From: Anaeromonas frigoriresistens
GTDB lineage: Bacteria > Bacillota > Clostridia > Tissierellales > SIT17
Assembly: GCF_016820655.1 (NCBI RefSeq)
Contig: NZ_WSFT01000028.1
Coordinates: forward strand, 1 to 64,000
Length of the DNA stretch: 64,000 bases
Reading direction: 5' to 3'
Part shown: positions 26,770 to 35,531 of the stretch, in pieces
How positions within the stretch are numbered: position 1 is the stretch's first letter
How the letters are laid out: the number at the start of each line of letters is the position of its first letter
The notes under the pieces: generated by a model
Database searches by the model: none
Told to the model about the DNA's origin: nothing
The model's input: only the letters and a program-made list of their open reading frames with translations
Made by a program: the position numbers and the translations under genes

Positions 26770-26860
26770 ACTAAAACCTCCAATTTAAAATATGTTAAAT
26801 TATAGTCAAAGTCCTACTACTATTATAACGTGAATCTTATCTATACTTATATACTTTCTC

Positions 26861-26875
26861 CTTATATTAAATAAG
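26861..26875. promoter_or_regulatory. Candidate operator dyad upstream of the YeeE-TusA-ynj operon
   Basis: CTTAT-ATTAA-ATAAG is a perfect dyad that also satisfies T-N11-A. Its half-sites are those of the LysR-gene dyad at 17932-17946 in swapped order. It could be a second target of the same regulator. Evidence is weak because the sequence is AT-rich. Confidence 0.3.
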
Positions 26876-26877
26876 TA

Positions 26878-26891
26878 TCTGTTATAACAGA
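26878..26891. promoter_or_regulatory. Palindrome upstream of the nucleoside hydrolase, with a second half-site
   Basis: TCTGTTATAACAGA is a perfect 14-bp palindrome. TCTGTTATAAT recurs at about 26928-26938, next to TATAAT-like sequence just upstream of the nucleoside hydrolase. This looks like an operator for an unidentified repressor. Confidence 0.4.
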
Positions 26892-26960
26892 ATAATTTAT
26901 CTTATATCAAGATTTCATCTGTTATAATATTATTATAATTTAATAGAAAAGGAGAATAAT

Positions 26961-27833
26961 ATGAATAAAATAATCTTTGATTGTGATAATACTATGGGTG
27001 TTAAGGAAAGAGATGTTGATGATGGCTTAACCCTACTGTATTTACTAGGAAATGAAAAAATTAATCTATTAGGGGTAACAAACACCTTTGGCAACAGTGA
27101 TATAGAGACTGTTACTAAAGCTACTCAAACACTTTTTAATGATTTAGATATTACAAGTAAAATACCTTTATATAAAGGCGGAGGTTCTATTGATGATCCA
27201 ATTAGTGATGCCTCTAAATTTTTAGTGAAAATGGTTAATAAATCTCCAAAGGAAATTACTATCTTAGCCACCGGATCCCTAACTAATCTTTATGGTGCCT
27301 ATATGGAAGATAAGGACTTCTTTAAAAAAGTTAAGGATATAGTTATAATGGGTGGAATTTTAGAACCTCTTATTTTTAATGGCAAAATCATGGATGAATT
27401 AAACCTATCCTCTGATGCTAATGCAGCTTATAATGTCCTAAGTTCCGATGCCAATATCACACTAATATCTGCCCAATTATGCCTTCAAGCTTTATTCGGT
27501 AAACATGAGTCAAATAGAGTATTAGAGGAACAAAAACCTATATTTAATTATATCAGAAAAATGACATTACCATGGTATGAATTTATTAAAAAGAAATATG
27601 GTATAGAAGGTTTTCACAATTGGGATATAGTTGCTGCTGTATATATAACAAACCCTGAGCTCTTTGATGAAAATATAGTAAAAGTAGGATCAACTGTAGA
27701 AGATTTAAAGACAGGATTTATCAGAAAAGATTCTAGTGAAAAGAGTTATAAACTAAATATCCCTATCCACATAAATGATAAGGATAAATTTAATGATACA
27801 ATATTTGATAGTTGGAATAATGTGGAATACTAA
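26961..27833 (+). CDS. Nucleoside hydrolase (IunH family)
   Basis: 290 residues, start after AAAAGGAG. The N-terminal aspartate cluster (DCDNTMGVKERDVDDG, residues 7-22) forms the calcium site of inosine-uridine nucleoside hydrolases. A glycine-rich ATGSLTN and the C-terminal HNWDIVAAVY histidine/aspartate are present. It cleaves ribonucleosides to ribose and base. That fits the purine salvage theme of the permeases that follow at 29-34 kb, but nucleoside preference cannot be read from sequence. Confidence 0.85.
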   Translation: MNKIIFDCDNTMGVKERDVDDGLTLLYLLGNEKINLLGVTNTFGNSDIETVTKATQTLFNDLDITSKIPLYKGGGSIDDPISDASKFLVKMVNKSPKEITILATGSLTNLYGAYMEDKDFFKKVKDIVIMGGILEPLIFNGKIMDELNLSSDANAAYNVLSSDANITLISAQLCLQALFGKHESNRVLEEQKPIFNYIRKMTLPWYEFIKKKYGIEGFHNWDIVAAVYITNPELFDENIVKVGSTVEDLKTGFIRKDSSEKSYKLNIPIHINDKDKFNDTIFDSWNNVEY

Positions 27834-27896
27834 GATCCTTCACTAAGTTCAGGATGACATGCATAAGTCTGTCCCTGTGAGCTAGTGGAAGAGTTT
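27832..27896. repeat. Dispersed palindromic repeat, copy 3 (two units)
   Basis: One unit AAGATCCTTCACTAAGTTCA continuing to GGATGAC (27832-27858) overlaps the nucleoside hydrolase stop. A diverged inverted unit (GTCCCTGTGAGC, then GAAGAGTTT) follows to 27896. The two units could fold together. Confidence 0.65.
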
Positions 27897-27972
27897 TTAA
27901 AATAACATTTCTATAATTTATTGATGAATTATTTTCCTATTTGGGTAAAAATATATTAAAGGAGATGATTTT

Positions 27973-28371
27973 GTGGAAACAAAAGTTAAAGATATGATTA
28001 ACTCTGATAAAAAGAAAGCCTTAGAATATATGAAAGATAAAGAAAAAAGCAAAAAACTTATTGATGAGGCTATCCACAAGTCCCGGGAGGAAAGCAGTGG
28101 AATTAAAGAGTTTTCAGGAGATTTACACACCATAATAAATATGTTCAAAGCATTTATCTCTGGTGAATATAGGTCTGTTTCTAAAAGAACTATTATTACA
28201 ATAATAGCTGCACTATTATACTTTGTAAATCCTTTAGATGTAGTTCCTGATTTCATCATATATGCAGGTTTCATTGATGATGCATTAGTTATTTCTTTAG
28301 CCATAAGAAGTATTAAAAATGAAATAGAAGACTTTAAAAGATGGAAAGAAATAAATAAAATATACGAATAA
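27973..28371 (+). CDS. DUF1232 (YkvA-like) membrane-associated protein
   Basis: 132 residues, GTG start at 27973 after AAAGGAGATG. A charged N-terminal half is followed by the DUF1232 core, YFVNPLDVVPDFIIYAGFID (about 78-97), a short hydrophobic hairpin with the conserved NPLDVVPD. The function of this widespread family is unknown. Confidence 0.8.
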   Translation: METKVKDMINSDKKKALEYMKDKEKSKKLIDEAIHKSREESSGIKEFSGDLHTIINMFKAFISGEYRSVSKRTIITIIAALLYFVNPLDVVPDFIIYAGFIDDALVISLAIRSIKNEIEDFKRWKEINKIYE

Positions 28372-28441
28372 TCATTACATACCTTCTAATTATATTGTAA
28401 ACAATATAGATAGGAGTACATTTTGAAGGGATGGAGTGCTT

Positions 28442-28612
28442 ATGAAAAATAAAAATGATTCAATAGGTAAAAATGGATATAACTATATTTTAGACACCTA
28501 TGATAAAAATAAATTTTCTATTTTAGAAAATGAAATTAATGCTACAGTATTTCCTTGGGATATGAAAAGGGATGTAGACTATATAGACACTATGAAGTTC
28601 TATAATAAATAG
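28442..28612 (+). CDS. Small hypothetical protein of 56 residues
   Basis: ATG 28442 follows AGGGATGGAGTG and the frame ends at TAG 28610-28612, directly followed by a strong terminator. This makes a real short gene likely. The product is charged and tyrosine-rich (NGYNYILDTYDKNKFSILE) with no signal or membrane segment. I do not recognise it. Confidence 0.6.
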   Translation: MKNKNDSIGKNGYNYILDTYDKNKFSILENEINATVFPWDMKRDVDYIDTMKFYNK

Positions 28613-28619
28613 TACTCCT

Positions 28620-28653
28620 AAAAAGGCTACCCATATTATAGGTAGCCTTTTTC
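28620..28653 (+). terminator. Terminator after the 56-residue gene
   Basis: AAAAAGGCTACC / GGTAGCCTTTTT, 9-nt loop, T-rich tail. Confidence 0.85.
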
Positions 28654-28881
28654 ATTATCTGTTTTCATTTTTTATAGAAAATTCCCTCAAAAATTGTAAA
28701 ATCAACATTATATATGTTAAAATGAATATAGTATAATTCTTAATGATATCTCTAATTTTAGAGAATGTCAAGAAATTTTTTCCTTTTTTCTCAATAATAC
28801 GAGATACTTTACACTTCTAATACTTCATCTTAAGCAACGAGTAATAAAAAAATGTATTACTTTATAAAAAGGGGGTATACT

Positions 28882-29235
28882 TTGGATACAGTAGGAAAGA
28901 GAATTAAGTCATCAAGAAAAAAAATGAAGTTAACTCTTCAAGATTTACAAAAACTAACCGGACTCTCCACTGGTAATCTAAGTGAGTTGGAGAATGATAA
29001 ATTTCTGCCTTCATCAAGAGCCCTAATATCTTTATCAAATTCATTAAATGTTTCTATTGATTGGTTATTACTGGGTATGAAAATAGATTATAAATCAAAA
29101 AATGACTTTGATAGTTATGATTCTAGTTCTTTGACCCCTCAGGAAGATGAGATGTTAAATCTTTATAGGAAATTAGATGATAACGATAGACAACATATCT
29201 TCAATTGTACTAGACGTTTCTCTAAAGAAGTATAA
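28882..29235 (+). CDS. XRE-family helix-turn-helix regulator
   Basis: 117 residues from the TTG at 28882, chosen because AAAAGGGGG lies 6 bases upstream. The ATG at 28852 lacks any ribosome site. The HTH (about 5-60) has the standard LTLQDLQKLTGLSTGNLSEL core with SLNVSIDWLLLG after it. The C-terminal acidic tail (TPQEDEMLNLYRKLDDNDR) is typical of SinR/XRE-type repressors of Clostridia. The target is unknown; it is monocistronic. Confidence 0.83.
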   Translation: MDTVGKRIKSSRKKMKLTLQDLQKLTGLSTGNLSELENDKFLPSSRALISLSNSLNVSIDWLLLGMKIDYKSKNDFDSYDSSSLTPQEDEMLNLYRKLDDNDRQHIFNCTRRFSKEV

Positions 29236-29265
29236 TTTTTAACACTCTTATAAATCAATAGAAAA

Positions 29266-29302
29266 ATAAGAGGATCGTCTAATTTAGACGATCCTCTTAT
29301 TT
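29266..29302. terminator. Bidirectional terminator between the XRE gene and NCS2 permease 1
   Basis: AATAAGAGGATCGTCTAA mirrored by TTAGACGATCCTCTTATT, with A and T runs on both sides. It lies between convergent genes. Confidence 0.85.
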
Positions 29303-29310
29303 ATTAAAAT

Positions 29311-30717
29311 CTAATGAGGTAGGATTGTAAATCTCAATATAAATAATATTGCTAATACATATATTGCAGGATGTACTTCTTTTCCTTTACCCATTGTAAC
29401 TTTAGTTAATGGATAGAATATAAGTCCTGCTGCAATACCATTGGCAATACTATAACTAAAAGGCATTATTGCCATAGTTAAAAATGCAGGTAATGCTTCA
29501 GAGAAATCTTCAAAATCTATATGCTTAATAGATGTCATCATTAATACCCCTACTATAATAAGAGCTGGTGCTGTAGCTTCCGCTGGTACTATTCCCACAA
29601 TAGGTGCCAAGAATAAAGCTAAAACAAATAGTACTCCTACAGTAACTGCAGTAAGTCCTGTTCTTCCACCTTCACTTACTCCTGATGCACTTTCTACATA
29701 AGTTGTTGTAGTTGATGTTCCTAATAATGCTCCCGCTGATGTTGCAATAGAATCTGCAAATAATGCTTTATCCATATTTTTCATCTTTCCATCTTCTTTT
29801 ATAAATCCTGCTTTTGAGCCAGTTCCTACTAAAGTTCCTATTGTATCAAACATATCTACTAAACTGAAGGATATAACTACCGTTACAACACTCATTATAG
29901 CTCCAATAACTCCAACTTCACCTAGATTTAATAGTCCTTTAAAGTCTACTTGGCCTAATGTAGGCATTATACTAGGTATTGACCACGTAAAGTCTGTTGG
30001 TATTGTAGTTACTCCCATAGGTATACTTATAAGGGTAGTTAATACTATACCTATCAATATCGAACCCTTTATTTTTCTAGTCATTAATATTCCCATAACT
30101 ACTAATCCTATCAATGTTACTATTGTGGCACTCTGAGTAAAGTCTCCAAATCCAATTAAAGTAGCTGGATTATCTACTATAATATGTCCCTGTTGTAATC
30201 CAATTAATGCTATAAATAAACCTATACCTCCACCAATTGCTCTTTTCAATGAATCAGGCAATGCATTTACTATTGCTTCCCTAAGTCCCGTTATGGTCAA
30301 TATAATAAATAGTACTCCCGAAATAAATACTGCTGCTAAAGCTTCTTGCCATGTATACCCTAGACCCAATACAACTCCGTAAGTAAAGAATGCATTAAGT
30401 CCCATTCCTGGTGCTAATGCAAAGGGTAGATTTGCATAGAATCCCATGATAAAGGTACCTATCGCTGCTGCTATACAAGTAGCTACAAAAACTGATCCTA
30501 CTATAGGATCTTCAAATCCTATCCCGGCTGCTGCATCTCCTAAAGCCCCTGCTTCATTCATTCCCGCTAATTTCAAAATATTTGGATTAACAAATATAAT
30601 GTAAGCCATAGTAACAAAAGTGGTGATTCCTGCCATTATCTCCGTCTTAACATTTGTACCATTTTCACTAAGTTTAAAAAATGAGTCCATCATTGATGAT
30701 TTTTTTGTAGTATTCAT
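29311..30717 (-). CDS. NCS2-family purine permease 1
   Basis: 468 residues from ATG 30717 (MNTTKKSSMM), which follows AAGGAGG. A longer in-frame extension reads into the riboswitch terminator and is not coding. About 12-14 hydrophobic segments and the AzgA/PbuG-type motifs (ITTFVTMAYIIFVNP, ALAPGMGLNAFF, TTTYVESASGVSEGGRTGL) place it with guanine/hypoxanthine/adenine permeases rather than uracil carriers. A guanine riboswitch controls it. It shares high similarity with the paralogues at 31165 and 32983. Confidence 0.9.
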   Translation of the reverse strand: MNTTKKSSMMDSFFKLSENGTNVKTEIMAGITTFVTMAYIIFVNPNILKLAGMNEAGALGDAAAGIGFEDPIVGSVFVATCIAAAIGTFIMGFYANLPFALAPGMGLNAFFTYGVVLGLGYTWQEALAAVFISGVLFIILTITGLREAIVNALPDSLKRAIGGGIGLFIALIGLQQGHIIVDNPATLIGFGDFTQSATIVTLIGLVVMGILMTRKIKGSILIGIVLTTLISIPMGVTTIPTDFTWSIPSIMPTLGQVDFKGLLNLGEVGVIGAIMSVVTVVISFSLVDMFDTIGTLVGTGSKAGFIKEDGKMKNMDKALFADSIATSAGALLGTSTTTTYVESASGVSEGGRTGLTAVTVGVLFVLALFLAPIVGIVPAEATAPALIIVGVLMMTSIKHIDFEDFSEALPAFLTMAIMPFSYSIANGIAAGLIFYPLTKVTMGKGKEVHPAIYVLAILFILRFTILPH

Positions 30718-30750
30718 CCCAAATACCTCCTTAATATTTATTAAATAAAC

Positions 30751-30926
30751 AAAAATCCCCCACAATAGATTTCTATAAGTGAAACCTACTTGTGGAGGAT
30801 AAAATCCTAAGTAGTGTATTACAAAAAGTAATACCTGTATCCAAAGATACCGTCTCACCCATAGTCTAAGAATTAATGGTTCTTAGGTAGAAACTTACCG
30901 GCCATATCCCGGATATTATATGAGTG
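30751..30926 (-). promoter_or_regulatory. Guanine riboswitch of NCS2 permease 1
   Basis: The purine aptamer occupies 30854-30926, read leftward. Helix P1 (ACTCA / TGGGTGAG), GATATGGCC in loop 2, TTTCTACC in J2/3 and GACTATGGG in J3/1 are all consensus. The specificity base before UAUGG is C, the guanine form, not the U of adenine switches. The expression platform ends in a terminator at 30751-30800 (ATCCTCCACAA / TTGTGGGGGAT). The expected effect is OFF with guanine. Confidence 0.92.
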
Positions 30927-31060
30927 CTTGTATTTAATTATACATTTATATTAACAAATGATTATTTATAAGTCAATAGGAAATACGAATATTTTCATTA
31001 AATTTTACGATAACGTTCTGTTTGAGTGTGATTCTCATAGCTATGAATGAATATAAAGAT

Positions 31061-31160
31061 AAGATCCTTCGTTTCACTCAGGATGACAATAAAATTATAA
31101 ACCAAATCTAAGAGTACAGTAAAAACCTTCTGTCATTCTGAACAACAGTGAAGAATCTTA
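31061..31160. repeat. Dispersed palindromic repeat, copy 4 (two facing units)
   Basis: Units AAGATCCTTCGTTTCACTCA+GGATGAC (31061-31087) and GTCATTCTGAAC through GAATCTTA (31132-31160) face each other 44 bases apart, just downstream of permease 2. Bases 30927-31060 hold the promoter zone of riboswitch 1 and nothing else visible. Confidence 0.75.
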
Positions 31161-31164
31161 TGTC

Positions 31165-32544
31165 TTAATGTGGTAATACCGTAAATTTAATTATAAACAA
31201 AAATGCTAATATATAAATCCCTGGATGAATCTCATCATATTTTTTTGTAGCAATTTTCATCAAAGGATAGAAAACTAATCCTGCAGCAATACCGTTAGCA
31301 ATACTATAACTAAAAGGCATTATTGCCATAGTTAAAAACGCTGGTAGTGCTTCAGTAAAATCATTAAAATCTATTTCCATTATTGGAGACATCATCAAAA
31401 CACCTACTATGATAAGAGCTGGTGCAGTAGCTTGAGGAGGCACGATTCCTATAACAGGAGCAAAGAATAATGATAATACAAATAATATAGATACCACTAC
31501 TGCAGTTAATCCTGTTCTACCACCCTCACTAACTCCCGATGCACTTTCTACATAAGTGGTTGTTGTACAGTTACCAAATAAAGCACCTATAGAGGTAGCG
31601 ATAGAATCTGCAAATAATGCTTTTTTCATATTTTTAAGTCTTCCTTGTTCATCTAAAAATCCAGCTTTAGCTCCTGTACCTATTAGAGCTCCTAAACTAT
31701 CAAATAAATCCACTAAACTAAGGGATATTACAATAGTGACTACATTGGCTATAGCCCCTAGAAGCCCTACTTCACCTAATCTCAATAATCCAACAAAATC
31801 CAACTTAAAAAATGTAGGCTCAAGGCTTGGTAGTCCAAATGTAAATGTATCAGGGATATTTGATACTCCCATGGGTATACCTATAAGGGTTGCCATAACT
31901 ATACCAATTAGCATTGATCCCTTTACCCCTCTAGCCATTAATACTCCAGTAACAATAAGTCCTAATACCGCTACAATAGTTCCTTTATTAGTGAAGTCAC
32001 CAAAACCAACCAATACATCCGGTGCTGATACTATTATTCCGGCATTTTGTAATCCTATAAAAGCTATAAATAATCCTATACCTCCACCAATTGCTCTTTT
32101 TAAAGAGTCTGGGATAGCATCAACAATTCCTTCTCTAAGTCCTGTAATAGTAAGAATAATAAATAAAATTCCAGATATAAATACTGCTGCTAAAGCTTCT
32201 TGCCATGTATATCCCATTCCGATAACTATACCGAAAGAGAAAAATGCATTAAGTCCCATTCCTGGAGCTAGTCCAAAGGGCAAATTAGCTAATACTCCCA
32301 TAAGCAAACTTCCCAGGGCTGCAGCTAAACAAGTGGATGCAAATATGGCTAACACAACTGGATCTTCAAATCCTATAGCTAAGGCGTCCTTACCTAATGC
32401 TCCTAATTCGTTCATTCCTGCCTGTTTCATTATAGTAGGATTTACAAACAGAATGTATGCCATAGTTACAAATGTGGTAATTCCCGCTATTATTTCTGTA
32501 GAAATATTTGTTTTGTTCTCTGAAAGTTTAAAAAATCTCTCCAT
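31165..32544 (-). CDS. NCS2-family purine permease 2
   Basis: 459 residues, start after AGAGGAGG. Motifs are the same as in permease 1 (ITTFVTMAYILFVNP, GLAPGMGLNAFF, CTTTTYVESASGVSEGG) and the two are close paralogues, probably duplicates. It differs in its control region, which carries two ligand-binding domains in tandem. It likely imports a purine base whose salvage uses PRPP. The 335-residue frame on the opposite strand is a shadow of it. Confidence 0.9.
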   Translation of the reverse strand: MERFFKLSENKTNISTEIIAGITTFVTMAYILFVNPTIMKQAGMNELGALGKDALAIGFEDPVVLAIFASTCLAAALGSLLMGVLANLPFGLAPGMGLNAFFSFGIVIGMGYTWQEALAAVFISGILFIILTITGLREGIVDAIPDSLKRAIGGGIGLFIAFIGLQNAGIIVSAPDVLVGFGDFTNKGTIVAVLGLIVTGVLMARGVKGSMLIGIVMATLIGIPMGVSNIPDTFTFGLPSLEPTFFKLDFVGLLRLGEVGLLGAIANVVTIVISLSLVDLFDSLGALIGTGAKAGFLDEQGRLKNMKKALFADSIATSIGALFGNCTTTTYVESASGVSEGGRTGLTAVVVSILFVLSLFFAPVIGIVPPQATAPALIIVGVLMMSPIMEIDFNDFTEALPAFLTMAIMPFSYSIANGIAAGLVFYPLMKIATKKYDEIHPGIYILAFLFIIKFTVLPH

Positions 32545-32580
32545 GATGATCCTCCTCTTATGATTAAGTGTAAATATAAT

Positions 32581-32784
32581 AAACTCAGAGGGATAGGTAT
32601 AATACTCGAAACCTATCCGCCTGAGTTTTTATCTCTTCGGTGTAATATTACAAAGGTAATATCTGTATCGCTTGGTCCAGTCAAGGAATCCTTCGGAACC
32701 CTAGATACACTTTCTTATCATAGTCAAGTAATTCATGGTCACTTGGTAGAGACTTTCTAGCCATATTCTAGAAGTTATATGATT
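32581..32784 (-). promoter_or_regulatory. Tandem guanine + ykkC-type (probably PRPP) riboswitch of NCS2 permease 2
   Basis: Read leftward, a guanine aptamer comes first (32716-32784): AATATGGCT loop, TCTCTACC and TTGACTATGAT with the guanine-specifying C. A few bases later a second aptamer (32612-32713) shows the ykkC-family core: CTAGGGTTCCG, GACTGGACCAAGCGATAC, and a 3' block AAAAACTCAGGCGGATAG. The GGACC-AAGCGATAC form resembles ykkC subtype 2 (ppGpp/PRPP) rather than guanidine-I. A terminator (32581-32628, AACTCAG-GGATAGGT / ACCTATCC-CTGAGTT) overlaps the 3' end of that aptamer. Guanine-PRPP tandems acting as a logic gate are known upstream of purine genes in Firmicutes. PRPP would prevent termination and guanine would favour it. 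Confidence 0.85.
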
Positions 32785-32982
32785 AAATCTACTATTCAAT
32801 TATTTTTTATTAATACGAATATTAATTGTTGTTTTATGATCAATGTTCACTATAACAACATTAATTATGATAACAAAATATATTTTATCAGTCAATAGTT
32901 TTTACGAACTTTTATATATAAATAATTAATATATTTAGACTTTATACGAATTAATAAGAGAAATTTTATAAAATAGTTAACT

Positions 32983-34332
32983 TTATAGTAAGAATTTTCC
33001 TATAAACAATAGAGATAATACATACATAATAGGAGATACTTCTTTATACTTTCCTGTTGTTACTTTAATAAATACATAAGATAATATACCAAATGTTATT
33101 CCTTCTGCTATGCTATAAGTTAATGGCATCATTATTATAGTTAAAAAAGCCGGGATAGCTTCTGTAAAATTTTCTAAATCTATATCTTTAATAGGAGTCA
33201 TCATAAATAACCCTACCAGTATTAATACTGGAGCTACAGCAGTAGAAGGTATCATAAGAAACAATGGAGATAAAAATAAAGCAATTATAAACATACCTGC
33301 TGTACTTACAGCTGTAAGTCCTGTCCTACCTCCCTCTGCTACTCCAGAGGCACTTTCTACCACGGTAGTAACAGTGCTTGTACCAAACATAGCTCCAAAT
33401 GTTGTTCCTATGGCATCAGCAAATAAAGCTCTTTTTGCTCCTGGTAATTGCCCTTTCTCATCAAGCATTTCTGCCTTTGCTCCTACTCCTACTAATGTTC
33501 CCACAGTGTCAAATAAATCTACAAACAAGAATGTAAATAGTACTATAAACATATCCCAAGTTAATATATTATGAAATTGAAATTTAAATAAAATAGGTTC
33601 TAAGGAAGGAGGTCTGCTAATTATGTTCAATCCTTCTGGTAAAATAGTCTCTCCTAGAGGTATTCCTATAAGTGTAGTTAAGATCATGCCTATCAATAAA
33701 GCACCCTTAACATTCTTTACTAATAATGCTCCTGTAATACCAACTCCTATCAAGGTTAATAAAGGTCCTGGTTGGGCTATATTGCCCAATTTAACTACTA
33801 CTCCAGATAATACCCCTTCATCTACTGCTACCATACCAGTATTTACTATTCCAGAGTTCACCAGTCCAATAAACGCTATAAAAAGTCCTATCCCTACGGA
33901 TATTGCCTTTTTTATAGTCATAGGGATACAATTTATTATAGCTTCCCTAATATTTAAAGCAGTCAGAAGAATAAATATTAACCCCTCCAAAAATACTGCC
34001 GTTAATGCAAACTCCCAAGGATAACCCATTCCCAATACTACAGTATATGCAAAAAATGCATTAAGTCCCATACCTGGAGCTAGAGCAAAGGGCATATTGG
34101 CATATAGACCCATAACTAATGTTCCGATTATAGCTGATAGTGCTGTAGCAGTGAATAAAGCATTTATATCCATCCCTGTCTCTGCTAAAGTTATAGGGTT
34201 TACAATAAGTATATAGGCCATAGTCATGAATGTAGTGATCCCAGCTACAATCTCCCTTTTAACAGTAGTATTTCTTTCTTCTATTTTAAAATAATCATTA
34301 CTTTTTTTTATTCTATTAGTTGTAATTTCCAT
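32983..34332 (-). CDS. NCS2-family purine permease 3
   Basis: 449 residues, start after AAAGGAG. It is a more distant paralogue of the two permeases downstream, with the same landmarks (ITTFMTMAYILIVNP, ALAPGMGLNAFF, TTVVESASGVAEGGRTGL). A guanine riboswitch precedes it. The interval 32785-32982 to its left is non-coding and AT-rich, containing the promoter of the tandem riboswitch and nothing else I can identify. Confidence 0.9.
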   Translation of the reverse strand: MEITTNRIKKSNDYFKIEERNTTVKREIVAGITTFMTMAYILIVNPITLAETGMDINALFTATALSAIIGTLVMGLYANMPFALAPGMGLNAFFAYTVVLGMGYPWEFALTAVFLEGLIFILLTALNIREAIINCIPMTIKKAISVGIGLFIAFIGLVNSGIVNTGMVAVDEGVLSGVVVKLGNIAQPGPLLTLIGVGITGALLVKNVKGALLIGMILTTLIGIPLGETILPEGLNIISRPPSLEPILFKFQFHNILTWDMFIVLFTFLFVDLFDTVGTLVGVGAKAEMLDEKGQLPGAKRALFADAIGTTFGAMFGTSTVTTVVESASGVAEGGRTGLTAVSTAGMFIIALFLSPLFLMIPSTAVAPVLILVGLFMMTPIKDIDLENFTEAIPAFLTIIMMPLTYSIAEGITFGILSYVFIKVTTGKYKEVSPIMYVLSLLFIGKFLL

Positions 34333-34390
34333 GATGTCACACTCCTTTTCTTTTGTTTGATTTTTATAAAATTAACTCTCCTAGACAATA

Positions 34391-34550
34391 AAAAATCCCT
34401 CAATAGATTTCACCTATAAGCGAAACCTACTGAGGGATTTATATCCTTAAGTAGAGTATTACATTAGTAATACAAGTCTCACTCATAGTCTAAGAATTCA
34501 CGGTTCTTAGGTAGAAACTCTCCGGCCATATTCCGAATAATATATGAGTT
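34391..34550 (-). promoter_or_regulatory. Guanine riboswitch of NCS2 permease 3
   Basis: Aptamer at 34480-34550, read leftward: P1 ACTCATA / TATGAGT, GAATATGGCC loop, TTTCTACC junction, and TTAGACTATGAGT with the guanine-specifying C. The terminator is at 34391-34440 (AAATCCCTCA / TGAGGGATTT). The P3 stem sequence CCTAAGAAC / TTCTTAG is almost identical to that of riboswitch 1, indicating duplication with the permease genes. Confidence 0.92.
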
Positions 34551-34755
34551 CTTTTATTTAATTATATTAAATATTAACAGAGGTTTGTTAATGTGTCAAT
34601 GAAATATTTAAATATTAAGTTGTTTTAATATAGTATTTTGCATACTCTTTATAACACTTCCACATCTTTTATAGTAATAACAAAAATAAGCAAGATTAGT
34701 TTTCATTAAATATTCTTGTATTATATAATAGTATGAAAGGAGTTGAGCCATACTG

Positions 34756-35346
34756 ATGGAAAGATTAAAAGAATTTTATAAAAGAAGTAAGGTAACATTT
34801 ATACTTTTAACTATCATGATAGTCTATTTTATATTTATGACTTTAAATGGAGGAACTACAAATGTGGAGACACTGGTAAGATATGGTGCTTTCTATCCTC
34901 CTATTATTATCCCATTTAATCAGTATCATAGATTTATAACTTCAATTTTTATTCATATAGGATTTATGCATATGTTTTTTAATGGATATGCTCTATTTCT
35001 ATTTGGTCCTCAAATAGAAAATCTGATGGGAAGTAAAAAATATCTGTTTTTCTTCTTGCTAGCAGGAATAGGTGGAAATTTAACAACTTTTTTATTTAAT
35101 TTTGTTTCCATATCTGCCGGGGCCTCCGGGAGTTTATTTGGATTATTTGGTGCCTTTCTATACCTTATTCATCGTCATAAAAATATGATCACAAAAGAAG
35201 GTAGAAAAAGCATTTTAACATTACTAGGTATAAATTTGGCTTTAACAATATTTGTACCTAGTATTAGTATTACAGCCCATCTTGGAGGCCTGGTGATAGG
35301 ATATCTACTTTCTTATATATTTATTAAAAACCCTTATAATAGCTAA
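34756..35346 (+). CDS. Rhomboid-family intramembrane serine protease
   Basis: 196 residues with six hydrophobic segments and AAAGGAG upstream. The catalytic serine lies in GASGSLFG (Ser124) and the histidine in TAHLGGLVIG (about His175). The loop-1 region has FIHIGFMHMFFNGYALF, including the HxxxN-like pattern of active rhomboids. The size is that of the minimal bacterial six-TM form. Natural substrates are unknown. It is monocistronic with its own terminator. Confidence 0.9.
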   Translation: MERLKEFYKRSKVTFILLTIMIVYFIFMTLNGGTTNVETLVRYGAFYPPIIIPFNQYHRFITSIFIHIGFMHMFFNGYALFLFGPQIENLMGSKKYLFFFLLAGIGGNLTTFLFNFVSISAGASGSLFGLFGAFLYLIHRHKNMITKEGRKSILTLLGINLALTIFVPSISITAHLGGLVIGYLLSYIFIKNPYNS

Positions 35347-35368
35347 TTAGCTATTATAAGGGTTTTTG
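35330..35368 (+). terminator. Terminator overlapping the rhomboid stop codon
   Basis: A long perfect palindrome ACCCTTATAATAGCTA / TAGCTATTATAAGGGT is followed by TTTTTG. The stop codon lies within it. Confidence 0.85.
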
Positions 35369-35531
35369 TATTACTCCAGCACCATAAGTTGAGGTCTTTT
35401 AGCTCCTTTGGTCGCTATAAGTCTCGCCAACTCTGACAGGGCAGGGGTAATACCTACAATTTTATCATTATTATTAGTAAATAATTAACTATTAGAATTT
35501 TGGGAGCCAAAATGAAGTCAGATATTTTTGC

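Noticed and set aside
31556-32563. A 335-residue open frame opposite NCS2 permease 2
   Set aside because: It is low-complexity in P, I, N and T, lacks a ribosome site, and lies fully antisense to a conserved permease. Similar shadows oppose permease 3.
30854-34550. Adenine-type purine riboswitches
   Set aside because: The base before UAUG is C in every copy, which specifies guanine; adenine switches have U.
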